In this document: piece after piece, positions 1 through 6,038 of the stretch
Layout: each line of letters begins with the position of its first letter
Numbering within the stretch: the first letter of the stretch is position 1
NCBI GenBank assembly: GCA_005777205.1
Contig: SXNB01000026.1
Coordinates: 1-11,080, forward strand
Reading direction: 5' to 3'
Length of the DNA stretch: 11,080 nt
DNA from: Burkholderiales bacterium
GTDB lineage: Bacteria; Pseudomonadota; Gammaproteobacteria; Burkholderiales; SG8-39
Notes under the pieces: generated by a model
Databases searched by the model: none
The model's input: only the letters and a program-made list of their open reading frames with translations
What the model was told of the DNA's origin: nothing
Made by a program: the position numbers and the translations under genes

Positions 1-387
1 AGGACGAAGAACAGCGAGACGCCGCTGCACTACGCGGCGATGCAGAGCGACCCGTTCTACGCGGAGCTGTTGCTGAAGTCGAAGGCGGACCCGAAGGTGA
101 GGAACGATGACGGGGAGTCGCCGCTGCAGTGGGCGATCCTGACGGGGAACTCGGACACGGCGCGCCTGCTGGTGCTGGGCGGCGCGGACCTGAAAGTGAA
201 GGACCTTAAGGGCAACACGGTGATGCACGCGGCGGCCGACGGGGGCTACGAGGCGCTGGTACGGTTGCTGCTGAACCTCGGGGTGAGCCCGAGGGAGCGG
301 AACCGCAAAGGGCAGTTGCCGCTCGACCTGGCAAAGGATCGCGGCCACATGGAAGTGGTGGAGATGCTGGAGAAGCTCAGCCGCTAG
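1..387 (+). CDS. Ankyrin-repeat protein, C-terminal part (5' end outside window)
   Basis: The open frame runs from base 1 to a TAG stop and gives 128 residues. It has no start inside the window, so the internal ATG at 40 is only a methionine within a repeat. Four ankyrin repeats are visible by their loop and TPLH-like starts: SETPLHYAA (residues 5-13), GESPLQWAI (38-46), GNTVMHAAA (71-79) and GQLPLDLAK (104-112). Each is followed by the second-helix pattern (ARLLVLGGAD, LVRLLLNLGVSP, EVVEMLEKL), and the last helix ends almost at the stop. Ankyrin repeats are protein-binding scaffolds, and bacterial examples act in the periplasm, in the cytoplasm or as effectors. No catalytic domain is visible here and the N-terminus, with any signal peptide, is missing, so location and partner cannot be inferred. 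The family call is firm; the role is unknown. Confidence 0.9.
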   Translation, partial: RTKNSETPLHYAAMQSDPFYAELLLKSKADPKVRNDDGESPLQWAILTGNSDTARLLVLGGADLKVKDLKGNTVMHAAADGGYEALVRLLLNLGVSPRERNRKGQLPLDLAKDRGHMEVVEMLEKLSR

Positions 388-392
388 GGCGC

Positions 393-408
393 GCCGCCGG
401 AGGGCGGC
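393..408. terminator. GC-rich hairpin after ankyrin gene
   Basis: A perfect 6-bp stem (GCCGCC/GGCGGC) with a 4-base loop lies six bases after the ankyrin stop codon. No run of T follows, so it does not meet the rule for a strong intrinsic terminator. It may slow transcription or protect the 3' end of the mRNA. It could also be chance in GC-rich DNA. Confidence 0.3.
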
Positions 409-432
409 AAATGTGCACGATCGGTAACATTT
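409..432. repeat. Short inverted repeat AAATGT / ACATTT
   Basis: The arms AAATGT (409-414) and ACATTT (427-432) are inverted around a 12-base centre that itself contains the palindromes GTGCAC and CGATCG. The element lies between the ankyrin stop and the stop of the reverse-strand remnant, and it overlaps that remnant's TAA. It is more AT-rich at its edges than the surroundings. It resembles a protein-binding site or a transposon end, but no transposase gene or second copy is present in the window. Confidence 0.35.
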
Positions 433-595
433 ACTCCCGCACCAGCACCAGCCGGCCGTCGGTCTCGGCGCGGCGGGTGGGGATGCCGCCGCGGTCCAGG
501 GTGCCCTTCAGGGTCTCGAACAGGTCGCCGCGCGCCTGGTTGTCGCGGTACCTGTCCTTGCCCTAGGTGGCGGCGGCGCGCAGTTCCTTTGACCA
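431..595 (-). pseudogene. C-terminal gene remnant with in-frame amber codon
   Basis: Reading the reverse strand in the frame ending at TAA (433-431) gives a protein-like tail: WSKELRAAAT, then a TAG at 565-563, then GKDRYRDNQARGDLFETLKG and, after a few residues, GIPTRRAETDGRLVLVRE. The composition (alternating charged and hydrophobic residues, third positions rich in G/C) looks like real coding sequence. There is no start codon in this frame between the amber and the end of the monooxygenase gene upstream, so it cannot be an intact gene. I do not recognise the family. A single C-to-T change from CAG to TAG would explain the internal stop. The most likely reading is a decaying 3' end left after loss of the 5' part of the gene. 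Confidence 0.4.
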
Positions 596-614
596 GCGCC
601 CCCTTTGAGATCGC

Positions 615-1622
615 TTACTTTTCCTCCGCAAGCTCGAACACCTCCGCCAATCGCTCGTACGACTGCACCCGCGACGGATAGTCCCCGGTGATGGTGAGGA
701 TCATGAGCTCGTCCGCCGCATACTGCGCGGCCAGTTCCTCCAGCTTCGCCTTGCAGGTGGCGGCGCTGCCGAAGACGAGGCGAGGCCGCTGGCTGCGGAT
801 GTGCGCGACCTCCTCCGCAGTGTAGGCGCGCGCCTCGGCCATCTCCAAAGTTGGCACCGGGGTGTCGAGGTTGTAGGCCATCTCGAGGCGCCGCAGGTCC
901 ACCACCTTCGCCATGCGCTCGGCCTCGGCATCCGACTCGCCGCAGATCACGGCGCAGCACAGCAGCCCCTGTGGCGATGGCTCTCGAGCCGAGGGTGTAA
1001 AGTGGTCCTTGAAGTAGCGCATGATGACGTCGCCGCCCCGCGCGTTGATGAAGTGCGCGAACGCGAAGCGCAGGCCCAATTGCGCGGCGAGCACGCCGCT
1101 GTAGTCGGATGACCCCAGCAGCCACACCTGCGGCGCCCCCGGCCCCTCGGGCTGTAGGCGCACGCGCTTCGAGGGATGGTCGTCGGGCAAATTGTTGTCC
1201 AGGTGCCCCACCAGTTCCCACACCCGCTGCGGAAAATCATCCGCGGTGGGGAACTGCCCGCCGCCCACCGCGCGCGCGGTGCGCTGGTCCCCGCCGGGCG
1301 CGCGGCCGATGCCGAGGTCCACGCGCCCCGGGTAGAGGGCCTCCAGCATGCGGAACACCTCGGCCACCTTGAACGCGCTGTAGTAGGGCAGCAGCACGCC
1401 GCCCGTGCCGATGCGGATGCGCCTGGTTTCCGCGCCCAGGCGCGCGAGCAGCACCTCGGGGCACGGATCGGCGAGCGCGGCGATGGCGTGGTGCTCGGAG
1501 AGCCAGTAGCGGTGATAGCCCAGTTCTTCCACGCGGCGCGCGAGCGCAAGCGTGGCGTGGAGCGCCTCGGCGGCGCTGTGGCCGTGGATGATGGGGGACT
1601 GGTCGAGGACGGAGAGTTTCAT
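615..1622 (-). CDS. LLM-class flavin-dependent monooxygenase (luciferase-like)
   Basis: This 335-residue protein belongs to the bacterial luciferase-like (LLM) superfamily, which uses reduced FMN or F420 and oxygen to oxidise small molecules in the cytosol. Visible family features are the N-terminal strand LSVLDQSPI (3-11), the RVEELGYHRYWLSEHH segment (30-45) with the conserved SEHH flavin/substrate-site motif, RIRIGTGGVLLPYYSAFKVAE (68-88), and YPGRVDLGIGRAPGG (97-111). These match the MsnO8/YhbW-type subgroup, which is normally about 330-340 residues, so the length is complete. The ATG overlaps the TGA of the upstream MFS gene in an ATGA junction. There is no good ribosome-binding site, so translation probably depends on re-initiation after the transporter. 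The substrate is unknown. The coupling suggests it may act on, or detoxify, a compound handled by the transporter. Confidence 0.92.
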   Translation of the reverse strand: MKLSVLDQSPIIHGHSAAEALHATLALARRVEELGYHRYWLSEHHAIAALADPCPEVLLARLGAETRRIRIGTGGVLLPYYSAFKVAEVFRMLEALYPGRVDLGIGRAPGGDQRTARAVGGGQFPTADDFPQRVWELVGHLDNNLPDDHPSKRVRLQPEGPGAPQVWLLGSSDYSGVLAAQLGLRFAFAHFINARGGDVIMRYFKDHFTPSAREPSPQGLLCCAVICGESDAEAERMAKVVDLRRLEMAYNLDTPVPTLEMAEARAYTAEEVAHIRSQRPRLVFGSAATCKAKLEELAAQYAADELMILTITGDYPSRVQSYERLAEVFELAEEK

Positions 1623-2767
1623 GTCTTGAATGTGTCAGCGAAGGCCCATTGTCGCGTGAAAGCCACCGCGAGCGCCGCGGCGAGGCCCAGCGCGCCGACC
1701 GCGTAGAACCCGGCCCCGAGGCTGAAGTGCTGCGCGACCAGCCCAATGAGCAGCGGCGTGCTGAGGTGCGAAACGCCCCAGCCCATGCCTCCCAGCGCCA
1801 TGGCCGAGCCGCGCATGTCCACCGGCACCGCCTCGGCAATGGTGATCTGGAAGTACACCGTCATCAGGCCCGAGCCGGCGCCCACCGTGAACAGCAGAAA
1901 CCCGAGCGGGCCCCAGTGGGAAAACAGCGGCGTCACCGCGACCCCTAGCGCCACCAGAATGCCCGCGTAGATCGGCCAGGGACTGGCCGGCCCGGTGCGG
2001 ATGAACTTCGCCATCACCAGGCCGGCGGCGATCCCGCCTACCGCGCGCAAGGTGACCATCAGGCCGGAGGATTCCTCGCCATAGCCCACCGCCTGCAGCA
2101 GCAGCGGGTAGAACGAGACGCTGAGCGAGAAGGGCAGCGCCGAGAGGTAGGCGCACATCACCGCGTAGTACAGGATGCGCGTGCCCAACAGAGGCGCGAA
2201 GTTGGCGAACAGGCCCTGGCCGGCGTTGCGCTTGCGCGGCGCCTGGGGCGTCCAAATGCCGGCCACGGCTGCCGCGAAGCCAATGGCGGCGAGCATGCTA
2301 AGCGCGGCCTGAAAGCCGCCCAGCGCAAGCACGAACCCCGCCGAGGCGTTGCCGAAGATGTGGCCGACGTTGGTGACCGCATTCACCCGCCCGGTCTGGA
2401 CCCTGCGATCCCCGGGCAGCTCGGTGGCGATGGACCAGTTGGCCGGCCAGAACGAGGCCCGCGACAACACCAGCACGGCCTGCGCCGCCATCAGCTCCCA
2501 GTAGCCCTGCGCGAACAGGAATTGCACCGAGGCCACTGCCATGAGCAGGGAGGAGGCAATCACCACCCGCTTGCCGCCGAAGCGGTCCACGTAGGCCCCG
2601 CCGACGACGGTGATCACGATCTGCGCGATGACCGGCGCGGAGAACAGGGTCCCGATCTCGGCCGGCGAGAGGCCCTGGTCGTGCGCGTACAGCGGCACCA
2701 CCAGCCAGGTCATGCCCAGGCCGTAGTTCCAGGTGAAGGAGCAAAGGAAGAACGGCAGGTTCGGCAT
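1619..2767 (-). CDS. MFS transporter
   Basis: This is a major facilitator superfamily carrier of 382 residues, a usual size for a 12-helix single-polypeptide transporter in the inner membrane. It opens with hydrophobic segments MPNLPFFLCS and WNYGLGMTWLVVPLYA, and the loop between helices 2 and 3 carries the MFS motif A as GGAYVDRFGGKRVV (residues 56-69, with D61 and R62). Long hydrophobic stretches continue to the end. The frame is open upstream to an ATG at 3019, but those 84 extra residues are polar, lack membrane character and run antisense over the DUF1223 gene, so I start at the ATG at 2767. A GATAAT box (2782-2777) lies just before this start. It shares an ATGA junction with the downstream monooxygenase gene. 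The substrate is not evident from sequence. Drug or metabolite efflux and uptake are both possible. Confidence 0.9.
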   Translation of the reverse strand: MPNLPFFLCSFTWNYGLGMTWLVVPLYAHDQGLSPAEIGTLFSAPVIAQIVITVVGGAYVDRFGGKRVVIASSLLMAVASVQFLFAQGYWELMAAQAVLVLSRASFWPANWSIATELPGDRRVQTGRVNAVTNVGHIFGNASAGFVLALGGFQAALSMLAAIGFAAAVAGIWTPQAPRKRNAGQGLFANFAPLLGTRILYYAVMCAYLSALPFSLSVSFYPLLLQAVGYGEESSGLMVTLRAVGGIAAGLVMAKFIRTGPASPWPIYAGILVALGVAVTPLFSHWGPLGFLLFTVGAGSGLMTVYFQITIAEAVPVDMRGSAMALGGMGWGVSHLSTPLLIGLVAQHFSLGAGFYAVGALGLAAALAVAFTRQWAFADTFKT

Positions 2768-2819
2768 GGGCCGCCGATTATCGTTGCCCGGCGTAAGCTG
2801 GGGGCGCCCGTTTCGACCC
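2768..2819. promoter_or_regulatory. Divergent promoter spacer, MFS operon / DUF1223 gene
   Basis: Only 52 bases separate the two divergent start codons, so both promoters must lie in this spacer or overlap the genes. For the MFS side a GATAAT box (2782-2777, reverse strand, five of six matches to TATAAT) lies 9 bases from the ATG, which would give an almost leaderless mRNA. For the DUF1223 side a weaker TAAGCT (2794-2799) is possible. No clear -35 box is seen for either, and neither gene has a strong ribosome-binding site. Confidence 0.3.
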
Positions 2820-3359
2820 ATGGCCATGCGCCTCGCCATCTTCCTCGTCCTCGCGTGCCTGGGGCTCCCCGCCCTGGCCCAGTCCGCGTCCTGCTCCGCC
2901 CAGTCGCAGGGGGGCACCACGGCGCTGGTGGAGCTGTATAAATCGGAAGGCTGCGATTCCTGCCCGCCGGCGGACCGGTGGCTCTCCTCGCTGGGGCCGA
3001 AGGGCCTGGTCCCGGGCAAGCTGGTCCCGATCGCGTTGCACGTGGACTACTGGGACTACATCGGCTGGAAGGATCCCTACGGCAAGCCCGAGTTCACCCT
3101 GCGCCAGGGCTTGCACGCGCAACTGAAGCGCTCGCGCCGGGTCCAGACCCCGCAGGTCATCCTGCAGGGGCAGGATTTCCGGGGCTGGGCGACGGGGGCC
3201 TTCGAGCGGGAACTGACCCGGATCAACGCCCGGCCGGCGGCGGCCGAGGTCCTGGACCCAGCCCAGCGGGCTGACGCCGCGCTGTACCTGGCGACCTATG
3301 AGAGCCGGCTCCAGTCCGAGGTCCGGGCGGGGAAGAACCTGGGCTGGACCCTGGCGTAG
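2820..3359 (+). CDS. DUF1223 secreted thioredoxin-fold protein, N-terminal part up to amber stop
   Basis: The frame encodes 179 residues and then TAG. Residues 1-20 form a signal peptide (MAMR, hydrophobic core, ALA cleavage site), so the protein is probably periplasmic. The mature part starts a thioredoxin-like domain: ALVELYKSEGCDSCPPADR has a CxxC at C45 and C48, followed by the family signature HVDYWDYIGWKDP (74-86) and QTPQVILQGQDFRGW. ALYLATYESRLQSEVRAGKN then begins the C-terminal region. DUF1223 proteins are about 230-260 residues, so this product is short by a C-terminal third. The missing part is present downstream in the same frame (3360-3545). I chose the ATG at 2820 because it directly precedes the signal peptide; ATG 2826 is equally plausible, and the frame is open back to 2733. 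The product is either truncated and non-functional or full length by stop read-through. The function of the family is poorly known; a redox role is inferred from the CxxC. Confidence 0.75.
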   Translation: MAMRLAIFLVLACLGLPALAQSASCSAQSQGGTTALVELYKSEGCDSCPPADRWLSSLGPKGLVPGKLVPIALHVDYWDYIGWKDPYGKPEFTLRQGLHAQLKRSRRVQTPQVILQGQDFRGWATGAFERELTRINARPAAAEVLDPAQRADAALYLATYESRLQSEVRAGKNLGWTLA

Positions 3360-3545
3360 GATTTCGTGGGCTTCGAGTGGCAGGGGTCCTTGGCCCTCGG
3401 GGCCTCCGGAAAAATGCGTGACCGGCGCTCGTTACCCCTTCTCCCGAAAGCCAATCCGGCCCATTCCGGAGTGGTCGCTTTGGTCCAGAACCGCGCCAGC
3501 GGGCAGATCCTCCAGGCCCTGATGAGGCCGGCCTACCCCGGCTGA
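3360..3545 (+). pseudogene. In-frame continuation of the DUF1223 gene beyond the amber codon
   Basis: After the TAG at 3357-3359 the same frame continues for 61 sense codons to TGA at 3543. It reads DFVGFEWQGSLALGASGKM, then a basic stretch, then HSGVVALVQNRASGQILQAL and a short tail. As I recall the family, the GVVALVQ-type strand followed by a short turn and ILQAL is the usual end of DUF1223 proteins, so this is the original C-terminus. Without the amber codon the protein would be 241 residues, a normal family length. There is no start codon and no ribosome-binding site of its own, so it is not a separate gene. No frameshift is needed to join the two parts: one base change (for example CAG to TAG) explains the break. 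Confidence 0.65.
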
Positions 3546-3605
3546 TTCGGGTATATTCCGTTCGGCCCGGCCACAAAAACAGCCTCAAAGGACAGGGACG
3601 GCGAC
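3546..3605 (+). promoter_or_regulatory. Upstream region of the DGQHR gene
   Basis: This 60-base spacer holds a TATATT box (3552-3557) that could be a -10 element, without a recognisable -35. An AGGGA ribosome-binding site (3594-3598) ends 7 bases before the ATG at 3606. An AAAGGA (3587-3592) is also present but lies 13 bases away. The spacer is noticeably more AT-rich than the flanking genes, as expected for a promoter. Confidence 0.35.
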
Positions 3606-4721
3606 ATGGACGCAACCCAGATCCGCCAGAAAGACGGAATTTTCTATTTCGCCAGCTACAAGGCGAAGGATCTTCTCGCCCGGGTCCGGTTCATCAGCCG
3701 GTTCTACGGCGAGGGCGAGGAAATTGCCGCCTCCCGGGTGTCGCAGGACGACGACATCGCGCAGTTCATCTCCCGCATCGAGCGCACCGATTCGGCCTTC
3801 CAGCGCGGCTTGTCGCGCGCCAAGGTGCGCCAACTCACCAATTTCTACGAGACCGCTGTGTCGCAGCCCGCGATCCCGGGTACGGTGCTGCTGTTCACGC
3901 GCGAGAAACTGCAGTTCAGGTCCAATGGCGAGGGTTCGGGCAACCTCTCGGAGCCCAGCGGCAAGTTCCTGATCATCGATGGCCAGCACCGCCTCGCGGC
4001 GCTGCACTTCTACAACCTGGAGCGGCCGCAGGATGCCGCCACCATCAGCGTGCCCTGCGTCATCTTCGATGGCCGCAGCGAGGACTTCGCCGCAGAAATG
4101 TTCGTCATCATCAATTCCACGCCGACGCGGATCAACAAGTCGCACCTCATCGACCTATACGAGCGCGTGTCCTGGGCGGCGCCGGACCGCAAGTTCGCCG
4201 CGCGCCTGGTGGAGAAGCTCTACAGCGAGGGCGACAGCCCGCTGCGGTACCGCATCAACCGCCTGGGCGGCCGCAGCCAGCGCGACAAGTGGGTGTTGCA
4301 GGCGGAACTGTTCAACGAGATCCACCGCTGGGTGCGCGGCAAGTGGCGCTCCATCCAATTGGCCGGTGGCAGTTCCAAGGAAGTGCCGCGCTACTACGGC
4401 ATGGTACGCGACTTCTTTAAGGTCGCGCGCACCGTGTTCGGCGAGGCCTGGGGCAAGGACGGCTACATGGTCACCAAGCCTGTTTGCATCAAGGCCATGA
4501 TCCGCGTCTGTTCGGATCTGTCGCGCAAGGACGGCGACCAGGAAGACGGGCGCCTCGCGCGCTGGGAGGCGCGCCTTGCGCCCTGGCGCGAGATGGCGAA
4601 AATCTTCCGCGAGGAGGGCTTCTACGAGCGCTTCCCCGCCAAGAGCGAGGTAGAGCGCGTGGCGCGGGTGCACCTCGACCTGGCGAAGGCCGCGGGTATC
4701 GAGGTCAGCAAGAAAACCTAG
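3606..4721 (+). CDS. DGQHR-domain protein (DndB-like, ParB/sulfiredoxin-fold)
   Basis: The 371-residue protein carries the defining motif in FLIIDGQHRLAALHF, with D125-G126-Q127-H128-R129. It is followed by the second conserved family block AEMFVIINSTPTRINKSHL (163-181), where the N after a hydrophobic strand and the NKSHL turn are typical. The rest is helical and rich in charged residues, ending in basic IEVSKKT. No signal peptide or membrane segment is seen, so it should be cytosolic. The DGQHR family includes DndB, a DNA-binding regulator of phosphorothioate DNA modification, and many stand-alone proteins of unknown role, often in mobile or defence regions. No dndA, dndC, dndD, dndE or restriction genes are visible here, so a phosphorothioation role cannot be claimed. 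Its codon use is slightly less GC-extreme than the neighbours near its start. It ends with tandem TAG TAG. The family call is firm; the function is unknown. Confidence 0.85.
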   Translation: MDATQIRQKDGIFYFASYKAKDLLARVRFISRFYGEGEEIAASRVSQDDDIAQFISRIERTDSAFQRGLSRAKVRQLTNFYETAVSQPAIPGTVLLFTREKLQFRSNGEGSGNLSEPSGKFLIIDGQHRLAALHFYNLERPQDAATISVPCVIFDGRSEDFAAEMFVIINSTPTRINKSHLIDLYERVSWAAPDRKFAARLVEKLYSEGDSPLRYRINRLGGRSQRDKWVLQAELFNEIHRWVRGKWRSIQLAGGSSKEVPRYYGMVRDFFKVARTVFGEAWGKDGYMVTKPVCIKAMIRVCSDLSRKDGDQEDGRLARWEARLAPWREMAKIFREEGFYERFPAKSEVERVARVHLDLAKAAGIEVSKKT

Positions 4722-4725
4722 TAGC

Positions 4726-4743
4726 CGCCACCGGACTCTGGCG
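4726..4743. terminator. Weak hairpin between convergent DGQHR and hydratase genes
   Basis: CGCCA (4726-4730) pairs with TGGCG (4739-4743) around an 8-base loop, within the 30-base gap between two convergent genes. The position suits a two-way transcription barrier, but the stem is short and there is no T tract on either side. Support is weak. Confidence 0.2.
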
Positions 4744-4751
4744 CGGGCGCG

Positions 4752-5555
4752 TCATACGAAGCGGATCTCGAGTCCGCGCACCGCGAAACCGTGCAGATCG
4801 GTGCTCCAAGTTTCGCCCGGCTTCACGGGGTGCGCGTCGGTGATGGTGCCGGTGCTGATGATCTCGCCCGCGCGCAGCGGCTCGGCATCGGGTTGGTTTG
4901 CCAGCGCCTCGATGAAGTGCGCTAGCGCCATCAGCGGGCTGTCCAGCACCACCGAGGCGATGCCGCAGTCACGCACCTCGCCGTTGCAGGTGAGCGCCAC
5001 CTTGAGAAAGGGCAGGGCGGCGGCGAGGCCTGAAATGCGCCCGATCTCCACTGGCGTGCCAAGCACCAGGTGCCCGTGCAGGCCGTTGTCCGCGGTGCAG
5101 TCGGCCAGGGTGAACTTCCATTCCGGGTGGTGGCATTGCACGATTTCGACCGAATGCGCGATCCAATCGATGGCGCCGAGCAAGGCCTCCGGATTGCGCG
5201 AGCGCGGCGGCGAGGCCTTGAGACCGAAACAGATCTCCGGCTCGATGCGCGGCTGCGCGAGGCCGGCCAGCGACACCGTGGCGCGGTTGTCCGTCGCCCT
5301 TGTCAGCGTCCGGTCATAGACCGTGCCCCAGATGGGTTCGTACACGCCGTAGCGCGGCCAGATGGAGCGGTTGGTAAAGCCGATCTTGCGGCCCACCGGC
5401 TGCCAGCCGGCCTCCCGCCGCTGGGCATGCAGTTGTCGCGCTGCAGCGTAGCCCGAGGTGGGGGTGAATCCCGGGTCGCGGGTGGTGAACGGCGCCGCCA
5501 GTCCAGCGCGGGCGTGCAATTGGGCGAGTTCGCTCGCGACGTAGAAGGCATCCAT
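4752..5555 (-). CDS. 2-keto-4-pentenoate hydratase / FAH-family enzyme (MhpD-like)
   Basis: The 267-residue protein belongs to the fumarylacetoacetate hydrolase superfamily, in the hydratase/decarboxylase branch (MhpD, XylJ/DmpE hydratases and oxalocrotonate decarboxylases). Visible features are GRKIGFTN (55-62) with the conserved lysine, EPIWGTVYD (73-81), and the metal-binding acidic residues in RIEPEICFGL (E105, E107) and HSVEIVQ (E137). Further matches are DNGLHGHLVLG (156-166) and the C-terminal GEIISTGTITDAHPVKPGE (230-248). Length and residues are complete, so an active Mg- or Mn-dependent cytosolic enzyme is expected, probably adding water to a 2-hydroxydienoate of aromatic breakdown. 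No other meta-cleavage genes are next to it, so hydratase versus decarboxylase cannot be decided from context. The ATG has no Shine-Dalgarno sequence, and a TAGAAT box lies only 10 bases upstream, which suggests a leaderless mRNA. Confidence 0.88.
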   Translation of the reverse strand: MDAFYVASELAQLHARAGLAAPFTTRDPGFTPTSGYAAARQLHAQRREAGWQPVGRKIGFTNRSIWPRYGVYEPIWGTVYDRTLTRATDNRATVSLAGLAQPRIEPEICFGLKASPPRSRNPEALLGAIDWIAHSVEIVQCHHPEWKFTLADCTADNGLHGHLVLGTPVEIGRISGLAAALPFLKVALTCNGEVRDCGIASVVLDSPLMALAHFIEALANQPDAEPLRAGEIISTGTITDAHPVKPGETWSTDLHGFAVRGLEIRFV

Positions 5556-5585
5556 GGTCGAACCATTCTAAATTAGACTAGGGGC
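5556..5585. promoter_or_regulatory. 30-base divergent promoter between hydratase and NfeD genes
   Basis: The two divergent ATGs are only 30 bases apart, and the centre is AT-rich in a GC-rich region. On the reverse strand TAGAAT (5570-5565) is one mismatch from TATAAT and sits 9 bases from the hydratase ATG. On the forward strand TAGACT (5574-5579) fits a -10 box for the NfeD operon. Start sites predicted from these boxes fall at or next to the ATG codons, so both mRNAs may be leaderless. The -35 boxes would have to lie inside the opposite gene and none is clear. Confidence 0.4.
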
Positions 5586-6023
5586 ATGAACGCCGAACTT
5601 GACCCCTCCCTCGCCTGGGCGATCCTCGGCCTGACGCTGGTGATCATCGAGCTGGTCACCGGCACCTTCTACCTGCTCATGCTCGGCGTGGCCGCCTTCG
5701 GCGCCGCCGCCGCCGCGTACTTCGGCCAGGACACGCCGGTGCAGGCGCTGGTGGCCGCGGCGATCGCCGCCGCCGGCTGCTACTGGGTGCACGCCTACCG
5801 GGTGCGCAATGCCGCCTCGCAGATGGCGCCCATCGACGCCGGCCAGCCGGCCAACTTCGAATCCTGGATTGACGAGGGCGCGCGCCTGGGGAAAGTGCGC
5901 TACCGCGGCGCGAGCTGGGAAGCGGTAATCGATGGCGAGGGCTCGCCGCAGGGCGGCTCGCTGCTCTACGTGCTGTCTGCTAACGGCAACACGCTCAAGG
6001 TCACCGCCCGGCGCCCGGGCTGA
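5586..6023 (+). CDS. NfeD family membrane protein (short form)
   Basis: This is a 145-residue NfeD-like protein of the short class, which lacks the N-terminal protease domain. Residues 10-46 are hydrophobic (WAILGLTLVIIELVTGTFYL onward), a second membrane block covers about 52-68, and the remaining C-terminal part, about 75-145, forms the small beta-barrel (OB-fold) domain with LGKVRYRGASWEAVIDG (101-117) and ending in GNTLKVTARR. Such proteins sit in the inner membrane and pair with SPFH proteins, as in the E. coli YbbJ-QmcA pair. Here the SPFH gene follows after 15 bases, which supports the call. AGGGG lies just before the ATG but is too close to be a normal ribosome-binding site. It is the first gene of a three-gene operon. 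Confidence 0.9.
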   Translation: MNAELDPSLAWAILGLTLVIIELVTGTFYLLMLGVAAFGAAAAAYFGQDTPVQALVAAAIAAAGCYWVHAYRVRNAASQMAPIDAGQPANFESWIDEGARLGKVRYRGASWEAVIDGEGSPQGGSLLYVLSANGNTLKVTARRPG

Positions 6024-6038
6024 TAAAGGGGGTTCCCG

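Noticed and set aside
563..565. TAG as a recoded sense codon (for example pyrrolysine)
   Set aside because: TAG is the normal stop of the ankyrin, DGQHR, VOC and TRAP permease genes in this same window, so general reassignment is not credible.
508..1221. 237-residue reverse-strand frame overlapping the monooxygenase gene
   Set aside because: It is Arg/Gly/Ala-rich and out of frame with the well-supported LLM protein.
2768..3019. N-terminal extension of the MFS frame to ATG 3019
   Set aside because: The added 84 residues are polar and overlap the DUF1223 gene on the other strand. The ATG at 2767 begins directly before the first membrane helix.
3606..4721. Phosphorothioate (dnd) modification or another defence island
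   Set aside because: Only the DGQHR protein is present. The flanking genes are metabolic, and no dnd, restriction, methylase or integrase gene is seen.
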